Below are positions 45,112 through 53,964 of a DNA stretch of 64,000 nucleotides, in pieces (positions within the stretch are counted from its first letter, which is position 1; the number at the start of each line of letters is the position of its first letter). Position numbers and translations under genes: made by a program. The notes beneath the pieces were generated by a model. It was not told where the DNA came from. It worked only from the letters and a program-made list of their open reading frames with translations, and made no database searches. The DNA comes from Bin55 sp964511425. GTDB lineage: Bacteria; Pseudomonadota; Gammaproteobacteria; Pseudomonadales; Azotimanducaceae. The stretch is taken from positions 37,669 to 101,668 of the forward strand of contig CAZEFI010000004.1 of assembly GCA_964511425.1 (NCBI GenBank), written 5' to 3'.

Positions 45112-45801
45112 ATGCGCGATTACGGGATATTTAAAACTCGGAAGTTAAACTTTCAAAAGTATGAAGAGCGTGAGATGATCAAAAGATCGCGCGAACTGTT
45201 ACTCGAACTTTCAAGTCGCCGAACGGTTCGAGACTTTGAAACTCGAAACGTGCCCGACGAAGTGATCGAAAATGCCCTCAAAACAGCAGCCACTGCCCCA
45301 AGTGGTGCAAATCGACAGCCTTGGAGATTCGTTGTAGTTCGTGATCAGGAAACCAAACAAAAAATTCGCGAGGGCGCTGAGGCTGAGGAGCGTGAGTTCT
45401 ACGAACACCGAGCCACCGCCGAGTGGTTGGAAGCACTAGCACCTCTTGGTACTGACGAAAACAAACCTTTTCTGACGGAAGCTCCCGTGTTGATTACTGT
45501 GTTCTTAGAACGGTTTGGAATCGATGATCACGGTAAACGAATTAAGAACTACTATATGCCTGAGTCGGTTGGACTTGCTTGTGGGTTCCTCATTGCCGCC
45601 TTGCATCATGCAGGGCTCGCTACCTTGACACACACTCCCAGCCCTATGGGTTTTCTCAACGAGATTCTAGATCGACCCGCAAGAGAAAAACCTTTTCTCT
45701 TACTCGTCGTCGGTTACCCAAAAGGCGATGCCAGAGTACCGGATATCCAACGATTGCCCTTCGCGAGGACAATCATTGAGTGGAATCGACGTCCGAGCTA
45801 A
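45112..45801 (+). CDS. Nitroreductase family flavoprotein, iodotyrosine-deiodinase-like
   Basis: This 229-residue FMN enzyme has the nitroreductase fold. RRTVRDFETRNVP and APSGANRQPWRFVVV bind FMN. The middle part matches the iodotyrosine deiodinase subgroup: a lid-like EEREFYEHRATAEWLEALAPLGTDENKPFL, then AP-LITVF, then NYYMPESVGLACGFLIAALHHAGLATLTHTPSP and VGYPKGDARVPDI. IYD proteins reductively dehalogenate halotyrosines, and bacterial ones are found in marine species. The assignment is by eye. The chosen ATG gives the N-terminal helix expected for the subgroup and has a GAGG site. Its stop overlaps the convergent prc stop by 4 bp. Confidence 0.82.
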   Translation: MRDYGIFKTRKLNFQKYEEREMIKRSRELLLELSSRRTVRDFETRNVPDEVIENALKTAATAPSGANRQPWRFVVVRDQETKQKIREGAEAEEREFYEHRATAEWLEALAPLGTDENKPFLTEAPVLITVFLERFGIDDHGKRIKNYYMPESVGLACGFLIAALHHAGLATLTHTPSPMGFLNEILDRPAREKPFLLLVVGYPKGDARVPDIQRLPFARTIIEWNRRPS

Positions 45802-47960
45802 ATACCTGTGGTTTCAGCTTCCGGGGAAGCGGCAACTTCTTCCGATAAGTCTAGCAAATCGTTTACGATATTTGCTGATTCGATCAACAACGCGTCAGGT
45901 ATGTTATTTTCCTCTTCTTCTTCTTCGATTGCTTTTAGAGTTTTGTTTAACTCATCAAGTGTCTCTACGGGGTCGATTCCTTTCCCGACGAATCGAGCAT
46001 TGTGGACGTCTAAACGCCAATCGATAAACTCTTTGCGTTCCAGTTCTCGCTGTTCAAGATTCAGTGATAGTTCATCTCTGTCTCGATCTCGTTTGATTCG
46101 TTTCTCAACCGCATCGAAGTAGAGAAAGTCCGGGTTTTCTACGATCCGTTCGTCATGTAACTTGGACAACCGTGGAAGTAAGGAACTAATTAATGGATTA
46201 GGCTCTCTCGCCGGCCCACCAATCATGTCGTAAGGTAGTGCTTCATCGTAGTTACTTTCACCCACATTTCGCGGATCAATAAGTTCTGGAAACTCGATGT
46301 CCGGAATTACACCTTTCTCTTGAGTACTCTGTCCCGATACACGATAAAACTTTGACCGAGTAATTTTCAATTTGCCATGTGACAATGGTGTTAGTTGTTG
46401 GACTGTACCTTTACCAAACGTGCGATTTCCTAGGATAATGCCACGGCCGTAATCTTGGATCGCGCCTGCGAATATTTCAGATGCGGACGCCGAGCGACGG
46501 TTCACTAGTACCGCAAGAGGCCCTGACCATGCAACTTTTCTATCTCTGTCTTGCAATCTTTCGACTTGACCGCGTGCATTTTTTACTTGCACAGTAGTGC
46601 CAATAGTAATAAATAACCCTGTAAGTGAATTGGCTTCGATAAGAGAACCACCGCCGTTGTTTCGCAAATCGACGATCAATCCAACCACGCCTTCTTCTTT
46701 CAGCTCTTCGATAAGCCGTTCAACATCTCTAGTAGCACTACGATAGTTTGAATCCCTTCGCCCTTGGGCATCGAAATCGACATACATCGACGGTAAGTCT
46801 ATGACTCCGATTTTCCGACTTTCACCCGTAACCGGGTCGGGGCCGAGATCGACAATGCTCTTTTGCGCAGCACTCGATTCCAGCTTACACTCATCCCGCA
46901 CGATTTCAACTAATTTTCGGACACTCTGTGTTTCTTCCGAACTCAAGAGTTCCAAAAATACTGATGTACCCTTCGGACCTCGAATCTGTACAACAACTTC
47001 GTCGAGGCGCATACCTTGTACATCCATAATTGGAGCATCCGCGCGTTGACCAACACCAATAATACGATCTCCCTCTTCAACACCACCGTGTTTCTCCGCC
47101 GCGCATCCTTTGATTAACTCCATTACACGAATATAGTGATCGTCCTCACCTTGTTGTAATTGAGCACCGATCCCGTGCAAAGATAATGACATTTGAATGT
47201 CGAAGTTTTCTGTGTCTCGTATGTTAAAGTATTCTGTATGTGGGTCGTAATAAGTCGAGAACGAATTCACGTACATTGAGTATGCATCTTCTGGATTGGT
47301 CTGTACTTCTCTATTGAGTCTTTGTGTATAGCGTTTAGTCAACGTATCAATCGGATCTTTTTGCGGGTCGCGCAACATTGAGTCAATAATTTCATTGACC
47401 AAAATCTTTTCCCACAACGTATTTCCTTCGGACTCGCTGGTTAACCAAGTGGCGTTTTCTTCACGATCCAATCTCAACGTTTCATCCGTCTCCAAATCAA
47501 AGGAATCGATTCCTTTCTTCAATCGGTCCAGAACCCAATTGAAGCGAACAAACTGTCGTTCTTGAACGCGGTTGAAAATGTCAAAAGCAACATCCAGTCT
47601 TCCGTTCTTCAAATAATCATCAAACAACTTTGTGTACTGTTCAAATTCTGTGATATCAGACTGCAGGAAAAAGTACTTGCGTTCATCGAGTGCATTTATG
47701 TACCGCTCGAACAAAATTTCAGACACTTCGTCGTTGAGTGGTTTCTGTCGAGAAAAATGGTTGAGTTTGACTTCGTCCACTATTTGGGTAGTGAGCTTTT
47801 TATGAGGTGCTAAAGGTCGCAGCGGGTCAGGCATTGTGTGTATATCTATCGGCCCGACTAAATCTGCGTCAGATTCAGAGTTACTCTGTGTCTGCGCCCC
47901 CGTGATGCCGAAGAGAATAATTGGCACACAACTAAGCGACGCGAAAATTCTTTTATCCAT
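45798..47960 (-). CDS. prc: Carboxy-terminal (tail-specific) protease Prc/Tsp
   Basis: This periplasmic S41 protease degrades or trims proteins from their C-termini and is linked to peptidoglycan enzyme turnover. The 720-residue precursor has a signal peptide (RIFASLSCVPIILFGITGAQ). An N-terminal helical domain is followed by a PDZ domain around 255-345 (SLSLHGIGAQLQ, GVEEGDRIIGVGQ). The catalytic core contains NRRSASASEIFAGAIQDYGRGIILG (Ser) and FGKGTVQQL (Lys). A C-terminal Tsp extension follows with an acidic EEEEEN run near the end. An AAGGAATCGAT site precedes the ATG. lepB lies 120 bp upstream on the same strand. Confidence 0.95.
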   Translation of the reverse strand: MDKRIFASLSCVPIILFGITGAQTQSNSESDADLVGPIDIHTMPDPLRPLAPHKKLTTQIVDEVKLNHFSRQKPLNDEVSEILFERYINALDERKYFFLQSDITEFEQYTKLFDDYLKNGRLDVAFDIFNRVQERQFVRFNWVLDRLKKGIDSFDLETDETLRLDREENATWLTSESEGNTLWEKILVNEIIDSMLRDPQKDPIDTLTKRYTQRLNREVQTNPEDAYSMYVNSFSTYYDPHTEYFNIRDTENFDIQMSLSLHGIGAQLQQGEDDHYIRVMELIKGCAAEKHGGVEEGDRIIGVGQRADAPIMDVQGMRLDEVVVQIRGPKGTSVFLELLSSEETQSVRKLVEIVRDECKLESSAAQKSIVDLGPDPVTGESRKIGVIDLPSMYVDFDAQGRRDSNYRSATRDVERLIEELKEEGVVGLIVDLRNNGGGSLIEANSLTGLFITIGTTVQVKNARGQVERLQDRDRKVAWSGPLAVLVNRRSASASEIFAGAIQDYGRGIILGNRTFGKGTVQQLTPLSHGKLKITRSKFYRVSGQSTQEKGVIPDIEFPELIDPRNVGESNYDEALPYDMIGGPAREPNPLISSLLPRLSKLHDERIVENPDFLYFDAVEKRIKRDRDRDELSLNLEQRELERKEFIDWRLDVHNARFVGKGIDPVETLDELNKTLKAIEEEEEENNIPDALLIESANIVNDLLDLSEEVAASPEAETTGI

Positions 47961-48083
47961 ATCGATTCCTTAAATCTTTGGCAACTCGGGATAGTTTGAT
48001 TTTATGTCAATCCCGACCTGTTGGTAATGGTGGTTTGCCGAAATAACTACACATAAATAGAGATGAGTGGGGTCACACTTTCG

Positions 48084-48851
48084 TTACTCAAGATAGATGA
48101 AGAACCGTCGTAAGCGTGGTAACCAAAATCTATCGACATTGAACGAAAACGATATTGTATGCGCGCGCCCGATGACTCGGTCGCGTTCAATTGCGCCGAT
48201 TGATCGGGAATCTTTACTGTCATCTCGATTGTCACCCATCATAAAGTACTCGCCTTCGGAGAGTGTGAATGGACCAAAGTCCGCGAGTTGAGACCGGCGA
48301 CCTCTGTGCCACTGTATCACTCGACTATGATCCAATATTTCTTCTCGGACGTAAACTACTCGTTCACTCGATCGCAAATGCAACCTTTCAATTTCCGTAT
48401 CGTCTAAGACGGTGTAACGGGCTGGAACGTCGTTAATGTAAAGTCGATTGTCATGTAATTCGATTTTATCACCACCAATTCCAATCACTCGCTTGATGAG
48501 TAGAGTTCTCTGGTTCTCCGGACTTGGAAAGGTCACAATGTCACCACGTTTTGGATCAGACCATCTCGTGATTCGGTTTAAAGTAAAGGGCCAACGAACA
48601 TCATAAGCAATCTTATCGACTACAACTCGGTCTCCTGCGATGATCCCGGGATTCATACTCCCTGAGGGAACATGATTCCAATCCGCAATCGCTGAACGAA
48701 ACAACAACATCAATGCTATAAATACAAAAAATCCCCGCCATTCGCGCCAAAAATTTAACAAAGCACCGCTCCAGTTTATGTTCTTTATTCGACTCTTCAA
48801 AGTAACTTTTTGCTCAAGATTTTCCTGCTTTTTGAGTTGTTTTTCGTCCAT
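48084..48851 (-). CDS. lepB: Signal peptidase I
   Basis: LepB removes signal peptides from proteins exported by Sec and Tat. The 255-residue protein has one clear membrane helix (GFFVFIALMLLFRSAIA, about 40-56). The catalytic Ser65 is in VPSGSMNPG, and Lys120 is in LLIKRVIGIGGD. The C-terminal box is GEYFMMGDNRDDSKDSRSIG. It is shorter than E. coli LepB (324) and has only one obvious membrane segment plus a charged, glutamine-lysine-rich N-terminus. An AAGGAATT site precedes the ATG. Neighbours are the DUF1244 gene and prc, not lepA or rnc as is usual. Confidence 0.94.
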   Translation of the reverse strand: MDEKQLKKQENLEQKVTLKSRIKNINWSGALLNFWREWRGFFVFIALMLLFRSAIADWNHVPSGSMNPGIIAGDRVVVDKIAYDVRWPFTLNRITRWSDPKRGDIVTFPSPENQRTLLIKRVIGIGGDKIELHDNRLYINDVPARYTVLDDTEIERLHLRSSERVVYVREEILDHSRVIQWHRGRRSQLADFGPFTLSEGEYFMMGDNRDDSKDSRSIGAIERDRVIGRAHTISFSFNVDRFWLPRLRRFFIYLE

Positions 48852-48935
48852 AATTCCTTCAATCAGTCGTGCGATGACACCGGAAGAAGCGGCTCAAAAT
48901 TCTAGTCGTCATCTTCGCTAGTGATCCGAACAGAC

Positions 48936-49238
48936 TTACTCTCTGGAGTTTTCCGTTCGAAATTTCTCTAATTGCTCTGAACTTGCATCAGTCTGAAATT
49001 TAGTCTTCCAGGCCTGATAAGTCATTCCATAAACAAGCTCTCTTGCTTCTTCGTATTCGACAGAACATCCAACTTCCTTACTCGCAGCAACATACCACTT
49101 CGAAAGGCAATTACGACAAAAACCAGCTAAATTCATAAGTTCAATGTTTTGCACGTCGCTACGATTTTGTAAGTGGGATACTAACTTGCGAAAAACAGCC
49201 GCTTCGATGGCTACTTGTTCGCTATTTCGATGGTTCAT
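48936..49238 (-). CDS. DUF1244 family protein
   Basis: This 100-residue protein matches the conserved proteobacterial DUF1244 family: AAVFRKLVSHLQNRSDVQNIELMNLAGFCRNCLSKWYVAASKE, then YEEARELVYGMTYQAWKTKFQT. The family is all-helical with a conserved CRNC dithiol motif and no assigned function. The gene lies 20 bp downstream of yaaA on the same strand and 85 bp upstream of lepB, so yaaA and DUF1244 are probably cotranscribed. The ATG is the only sensible start. Confidence 0.93.
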   Translation of the reverse strand: MNHRNSEQVAIEAAVFRKLVSHLQNRSDVQNIELMNLAGFCRNCLSKWYVAASKEVGCSVEYEEARELVYGMTYQAWKTKFQTDASSEQLEKFRTENSRE

Positions 49239-49258
49239 ATGAAATAATCCCGCAGTGT

Positions 49259-50029
49259 TCAGGGACGACGATCGCGAAGAAAGACCAGAGCATTGGATGT
49301 TGATCGTTCCCGAGAGTAATAATAGCCTTCAGCGTTAAAGTCCCGCAACCGCGCGGGATTGTCCAATCGGTTCATCACGACGAACCGAGCGAGGAGACCC
49401 CGAGCACGCTTTCCAAAATAACTCATGAATCGATAATCATCACGGTACCGTTCCAAAAACTTGCAATGTAGCACCCGATAGTTTATCTTCCGAACGAGTG
49501 CATCGTTCATGTATTCGTTGGAAGCCGCGTTGACGAGTACAGGTGACCGGTGATTGGAGAGTTCTGCATTCAAGACGGACGCGATCTCGTCGTTCCAATA
49601 TGCGTAAAGATCGCTACCTCGATTATTTGGAAGAGTGGTTCCCATCTCTAATCGGTATGGTTGTATTGCGTCCAGTGGGCGCAGTATCCCGTACAAGCCT
49701 GACAATATTCTCAGCCGTCTTTGTGCAGCAGTGAAGTCACGTTCTCCAAAACTATCTGCGCCTAGCCCCAAGTACACATCGCCTCTGAAGGACAGGATCG
49801 CTGGTCGACCGTTACCATTTAGGGTACCCCAATTTTGATAGCGTTCATAATTTAATTGGGCTAGATCGTCACTAATGTTCATCAGTTCCGAGAGGTTTTT
49901 TACATTGAGCTGTTGTAATCTATCAATAAGTTCCGTCGTGCGTTCGTGAAATTTCGGAACCGAGTGTTTGCGCGTCGTCAATGTCGTATTGAAATCTAAA
50001 ATTTTCGATGGTGATAACACCGTCAACAT
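49259..50029 (-). CDS. yaaA: Peroxide stress protein YaaA
   Basis: YaaA (DUF328) lowers free intracellular iron and protects DNA during H2O2 stress; the family folds as a DNA-binding, helix-hairpin-helix-containing cantaloupe fold. The product starts LTVLSPSKILDF and continues with LNYERYQNW, AILSFRGDVYLGL, LRILSGLYGILRPLD, IQPYRLEMGT, VNAASNEYM and ARFVVMNRLDNPARLRDFNAEGYYY, the conserved blocks in order. From the chosen ATG it has 256 residues, the normal length. The longer start 48 bp upstream adds an atypical extension. With the peroxiredoxin and the MTH1-like Nudix it suggests oxidative challenge. Confidence 0.95.
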   Translation of the reverse strand: MLTVLSPSKILDFNTTLTTRKHSVPKFHERTTELIDRLQQLNVKNLSELMNISDDLAQLNYERYQNWGTLNGNGRPAILSFRGDVYLGLGADSFGERDFTAAQRRLRILSGLYGILRPLDAIQPYRLEMGTTLPNNRGSDLYAYWNDEIASVLNAELSNHRSPVLVNAASNEYMNDALVRKINYRVLHCKFLERYRDDYRFMSYFGKRARGLLARFVVMNRLDNPARLRDFNAEGYYYSRERSTSNALVFLRDRRP

Positions 50030-50217
50030 AAAATTGCACCCATTCGATTGGTTTGATATCCCATAAAGTGTACACATCGGATAGGCCTTCAGGAGATTGT
50101 CCGAACGATTTGTACCTTCCTCAATGGAATGCTAATGCGATTTAGCCCTCGGCAAGCGGCATGACGAAAGCACACAATATCATTACACATTAAACACCTA
50201 CATGGACAAGTAAATTC

Positions 50218-50934
50218 GTGCAATCTAGAGGAAAGACATGGGTGGGACGAGTACGGAGTCGAAACGAGGATGTCTTCAGTATCCGCGAGGAATTTGGGTT
50301 TCTTGCAGTCGCTGACGGTATGGGAGGTACGAGTGCCGGGCATGTTGCCGCACGGATCACAATCGACGAAGTCTCGAGCACGTTGTCAGCCATCAACAGC
50401 GGTCGGTCTCTACAACCGGAAGACTTAATCGAAGCTGTTATTTCCGCGAACGCAATGGTCTATGAACATGGACAAACTTATTCTGACTTTGCGGGTATGG
50501 GTACTACGATCGTCTACTGCATCGTCGAAGAGTCTCAAGCAACATTTTGCCACGTTGGAGACTCTCGAGGATTTTTATTTCGACAAAAGGAGTTATTACA
50601 AATCACCAAAGATCACTCTTTAGTACAAGAAAAGGTCGAACGTGGCGAAATGACCGTAGAAGAAGCTCGCGTCGCACCCATGCGTAATCTAGTTACTCGA
50701 TCCATTGGTCCCCAACCATCCGTGGAGCCTGAAATAACTACAACCAAGATTCAACCGGGTGATTGTCTTATGCTATGCAGCGATGGCATCTCAGATTTCG
50801 TACCACATTCAGAAATTCAGGAAGTCATGGATGCACATTCACATAACCTTCGTTTTCTTGCTTCTATGCTAGTCGAATCAGCAGATAAACATGGCAGCAC
50901 TGACAACATCACGACTGTGGTCGCTAAAGTATGA
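50218..50934 (+). CDS. PP2C-family serine/threonine protein phosphatase (Stp1/PrpC type)
   Basis: This 238-residue single-domain metal-dependent phosphatase has the motifs GRVRSRNEDVF (Arg and Asp), VADGMGGTSAGHVAA (metal Asp and Gly), FCHVGDSRGFLF, LCSDGISDFV (metal Asp) and DNITTVV at the end. Such phosphatases reverse Hanks-type kinase phosphorylation; no kinase or FHA gene is present in the window. The start is GTG. Its stop overlaps the bolA start (ATGA), and it is the first gene of a long tightly packed plus-strand array. Confidence 0.92.
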   Translation: MQSRGKTWVGRVRSRNEDVFSIREEFGFLAVADGMGGTSAGHVAARITIDEVSSTLSAINSGRSLQPEDLIEAVISANAMVYEHGQTYSDFAGMGTTIVYCIVEESQATFCHVGDSRGFLFRQKELLQITKDHSLVQEKVERGEMTVEEARVAPMRNLVTRSIGPQPSVEPEITTTKIQPGDCLMLCSDGISDFVPHSEIQEVMDAHSHNLRFLASMLVESADKHGSTDNITTVVAKV

Positions 50935-51245
50935 AATTTCCGGTGCAACAAGAATTGGAAGCGAAACTAGCTACCTTGAGTCCCTCACATTTGGAAGTTA
51001 TAAACGAAAGTAGCAACCACAATGTACCAGCAGGCTCGGAAACTCATTTCAAAGTTGTCATGGTTAGCGAGCAATTTGAAGGACTCCGACTCATTCAGCG
51101 CCACCGGTTGGTGAATGACCTATTGCGCGATGCATTGGCCGGTCCGATCCACGCGCTCTCGCTCCATCTTTACACCGTCAAAGATTGGGAGAAACGGTTT
51201 GGGTCGGTACCGCAATCACCACCCTGTCGGGGTGGCGAAAAGTAA
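50931..51245 (+). CDS. BolA family protein
   Basis: BolA proteins pair with monothiol glutaredoxins in iron-sulfur cluster trafficking and can bind DNA in stress and morphology control. The 104-residue product has the BolA core LSPSHLEVINES-HNVPAGSETHFKVVMVSEQFEGLRLIQRHRLVNDLLRDAL and IHALSLHLYTVKDWE, including the invariant His of the K-V-(L/I)-H-like helix. A nine-residue Pro/Gly-rich tail is extra. The start ATG overlaps the phosphatase stop. trhO begins 30 bp later. Its position ahead of two tRNA-modifying and nine cytochrome c maturation genes fits a redox theme. Confidence 0.93.
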   Translation: MKFPVQQELEAKLATLSPSHLEVINESSNHNVPAGSETHFKVVMVSEQFEGLRLIQRHRLVNDLLRDALAGPIHALSLHLYTVKDWEKRFGSVPQSPPCRGGEK

Positions 51246-51274
51246 ACCGATCTCCAATTCAAACTGAGCGTCCG

Positions 51275-52207
51275 ATGTACATCGCGTCTTTCTATCGCTT
51301 TACTACTATAGACAAGCTCACCCAAATGGCTGACTTTGTGGACAGCTTGTGCTCTGAACGCGGAGTTAAAGGTACCGTTATACTTGCTGATGAAGGCATT
51401 AATGCGGTACTCGCCCATCCCGATGAAACTGCTTTGAAAGCAATCATCGCTCGACTCGAAAACATTGACGGTTTTGCAAATCTCCGACCTACCGTTACGC
51501 TCGGACAGGCTGAATCCAATCCATTTAACAAATTGCGCGTCAGAATTCGTTCAGAAATCGTTACTTACGGAAAAAAATTCGATTTCAACTTACCAAAACT
51601 TCCTCGAGCAAGTGCCACTCAGTGGGCAAATTTAATTTGCCTAGACGATACGATAGTGTTGGATGTACGAAATCAATATGAACATGTACTAGGGAGATTT
51701 AAGAATTCAGTTCATCCGAGCACTAATAGTTTTCGTGAGTTCGAAGACTTTCTACATCGCCAAACAGATATTGACCGTGAACACACTATCGCAATTTACT
51801 GTACTGGCGGTATCCGTTGCGAAAAAGCCGCACAGTCAATGCAAAAATGTGGTTTCAAATCTGTTGTGCAACTAGATCGTGGAATCTTAGGATATCTCGA
51901 GGAGGCTCAAGACCAGTCCCTGTGGGAAGGTGAATGCTTTGTGTTCGATCAGCGGGTCGCTGTGAATGAAACACTTGAGGAAGGAAGTTCCGAACTCTGC
52001 TTAGCGTGTGGTCACCCACTGACACCGGAAGCAAAAAACAGTTTTTGGTTCAATTTCGGTATCAGTTGTTCCTCTTGTGTTAACGATCTCTCACCAGCTA
52101 GTGTTGCTCGACGTACCGAACGTCTGCACCAACTCGAACTCACCCGGCAGCGCGAGAAACGAAGTGAGCGTGAAAGAGACACAATACCAAAGGATTGCGC
52201 GATATAG
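51275..52207 (+). CDS. trhO: tRNA uridine(34) hydroxylase TrhO (UPF0176, rhodanese-like)
   Basis: TrhO (YceA) oxygen-dependently hydroxylates U34 of certain tRNAs toward 5-hydroxyuridine. From the chosen ATG (MYIASFYRFTTID) it has 310 residues. The N-terminal UPF0176 domain (GTVILADEGINAVLAHP, NPFNKLRVRIRSEIVTYG) is followed by a rhodanese domain with the active-site loop YCTGGIRCEKAA. A Cys-rich C-terminus has CLACG and CSSC pairs, probably binding zinc. A longer upstream start would run through bolA and is unlikely. The stop lies inside the start region of ttcA, indicating coupled translation. Confidence 0.93.
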   Translation: MYIASFYRFTTIDKLTQMADFVDSLCSERGVKGTVILADEGINAVLAHPDETALKAIIARLENIDGFANLRPTVTLGQAESNPFNKLRVRIRSEIVTYGKKFDFNLPKLPRASATQWANLICLDDTIVLDVRNQYEHVLGRFKNSVHPSTNSFREFEDFLHRQTDIDREHTIAIYCTGGIRCEKAAQSMQKCGFKSVVQLDRGILGYLEEAQDQSLWEGECFVFDQRVAVNETLEEGSSELCLACGHPLTPEAKNSFWFNFGISCSSCVNDLSPASVARRTERLHQLELTRQREKRSERERDTIPKDCAI

Positions 52208-53118
52208 AGAGCAATGGGACTATAGAATTGGCAGAGGCACACAAGCCGCAGACCGGGTGTAAACCACACCAAAAAACCGGCCGTACGACGCTAGCTCTCA
52301 ATAAAACGAAGAAGAAAATTCGTCGTTTAGTGGGACAAGCTATCGCCGATTACGCCATGATTCAGAACGGAGATCGAATCATGGTATGTTTATCGGGTGG
52401 TAAAGATTCATATACTTTAATCGAGACACTAATGTCCTTGCAACGCAACGCTCCCGTGGACTTCTCTTTGGTAGCCGTGAATGTGGACCAGAAACAACCA
52501 GAGTTCCCACGCGACGTAATCCCAGATTACTGCGACGCCCACAGTATAGAATGCGAGGTAGTGCATGAAGACACCTATTCAATCGTTACCCAAGTAACGC
52601 CGAAAGGAAAGATCTACTGCCCCATATGTTCGCGCCTTCGCCGTGGAATCTTATACAGTACAGCAAAACAGATAAATGCAACAAAAATTGCGCTTGGGCA
52701 CCACCTTGACGATGTTGTCGAAACGCTATTTCTCAACATGTTTTTCGGTGGAGTCTTGAAATCCATGCCGCCTTATCTCATTTCGGACGATGGCGCGCAT
52801 CATGTCATTCGACCTCTTTACTACGTGCGTGAAAAGCTGATATCGCGCTATTCACGAATGCTGGAACACCCAATAATTCCGTGTAATCTTTGTGGTTCTC
52901 AAGAGCAACTACAACGCCAACAAATTAAAGCGATGCTTGCAGATTGGGATCGAGACCACCCAGGTAGAGTCGAAAGTATCGCACGCGCGATTCGCAATGC
53001 AAAACTCTCGCACCTCGGAGACCGGCAATTGTTCGCGTTCGGACAGAATCCCAGAACTGGATCGGGGAAATTGTTGAATACGCGGAATGAATTTGTTGCA
53101 AGTACAAGTAATGGCTAA
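52195..53118 (+). CDS. ttcA: tRNA 2-thiocytidine(32) synthetase TtcA
   Basis: TtcA thiolates C32 of several tRNAs using a [4Fe-4S] cluster and ATP. The P-loop SGGKDSYTLIET follows the conserved VGQAIADYAMIQNGDRIMVCL. Cluster cysteines lie in YCPICSRLRRG, plus the IPCNLCGSQE pair downstream. At 307 residues it matches the family. The start is uncertain: TTG at 52195 overlaps trhO by 13 bp, and another in-frame TTG occurs about 30 bp later. The poorly conserved first 35 residues do not settle it. It is followed, with a short overlap, by the yheU-like gene. Confidence 0.94.
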   Translation: MRDIESNGTIELAEAHKPQTGCKPHQKTGRTTLALNKTKKKIRRLVGQAIADYAMIQNGDRIMVCLSGGKDSYTLIETLMSLQRNAPVDFSLVAVNVDQKQPEFPRDVIPDYCDAHSIECEVVHEDTYSIVTQVTPKGKIYCPICSRLRRGILYSTAKQINATKIALGHHLDDVVETLFLNMFFGGVLKSMPPYLISDDGAHHVIRPLYYVREKLISRYSRMLEHPIIPCNLCGSQEQLQRQQIKAMLADWDRDHPGRVESIARAIRNAKLSHLGDRQLFAFGQNPRTGSGKLLNTRNEFVASTSNG

Positions 53119-53350
53119 GGTTGTTGTTATACCTTTTATGCGTTTATCGCGTTCGGCGCGCCACGAAGTGATTGATGAATTTATTACCCGTGACAGTAGT
53201 GTATGGGATGGAACGTTGGAAGAAAAAAGAGAGAGGGTTCTAAAAGCCTTACATTCCAAAGAAGCAGTGATTACTTTCGACACGAAAGACAAAACGACGG
53301 ACATCCGGCCGATTGACCAATTAAAGGAATTGCATCTGTTTGATGATTGA
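53111..53350 (+). CDS. UPF0270 (YheU) family protein
   Basis: This small protein of 79 residues from the chosen ATG has the YheU/UPF0270 pattern: VVVIPFMRLSRSARHEVIDEFITRDSSVWDGTLEEKRERVLKALHSKEAVITFD, then a short tail. The function is unknown; YheU homologues are small cytosolic proteins of enteric and marine gammas. The ATG overlaps the ttcA stop. An ATG 24 bp upstream is possible but adds a non-conserved MNLLQVQV. The stop overlaps the putative ccmA start (TTGA). The motif match is good but the protein is short. Confidence 0.75.
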   Translation: MAKVVVIPFMRLSRSARHEVIDEFITRDSSVWDGTLEEKRERVLKALHSKEAVITFDTKDKTTDIRPIDQLKELHLFDD

Positions 53351-53964
53351 AAGGATACTACAGAGCAGTCTTGTCTAATCGCCATTTGACCGTACACGAT
53401 TTGCATTGCCAGCCGGGTTCTAAAGAACTCTTTAACGGACTGTGCATAACGATCACAGCTGGCGAAGCTCTCGAGTTGCGTGGACCAAATGGTTGTGGTA
53501 AGTCCACTCTCCTTCGAATTATGGCAGGGCTGCAACAATCCGACAATGGAAAAATTACTCGTTTCGTTGATCCAATCGGATATCTCGGGCACAAATTTGG
53601 AGTCTCGAGTATTCTCACTGTGAAAGAAAATCTCCGTTGGACTAGTACCCTACGTGGAATCAGGTTGGATGTAAAACACGCGCGGCAACTACTAGATAAA
53701 TTTCAGCTGCAAAGTACCGCAAACAAATTGATTCAAGAACTATCCGACGGACAGAAACGGCGATGCAGCTTTGTTAGCTTGTTGATTGGAAACTACAAAG
53801 TTTGGCTACTGGACGAACCTTTCTCGTCGTTAGATATTAGTGGTGAAAATCTTGTACGAGAATTGATTCAGGAACACTGTAATAACGGCGGGAGTGCGGT
53901 AATTGCTTCCCATTCGAAATCACGGCTTGCTGAAGCTAACCAAGTCGAACTTGGATACAGCTAA
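53347..53964 (+). CDS. ccmA: Cytochrome c biogenesis heme exporter ATP-binding protein CcmA
   Basis: CcmA energises the release of holo-CcmE from the CcmC-heme-CcmE complex, together with CcmB. It is a 205-residue cytosolic ABC ATPase: Walker A GPNGCGKSTLLRIMAGL, GHKFGVSSILTVKENL, signature LSDGQKRRCSFVSLLI, Walker B VWLLDEPFSSLD, H-loop IASHSKS. The short length and YLGHK-like block are typical of CcmA. The start is TTG, overlapping the upstream stop; a second in-frame TTG 24 bp later is also possible. It overlaps ccmB by one base. Confidence 0.93.
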   Translation: MKGYYRAVLSNRHLTVHDLHCQPGSKELFNGLCITITAGEALELRGPNGCGKSTLLRIMAGLQQSDNGKITRFVDPIGYLGHKFGVSSILTVKENLRWTSTLRGIRLDVKHARQLLDKFQLQSTANKLIQELSDGQKRRCSFVSLLIGNYKVWLLDEPFSSLDISGENLVRELIQEHCNNGGSAVIASHSKSRLAEANQVELGYS

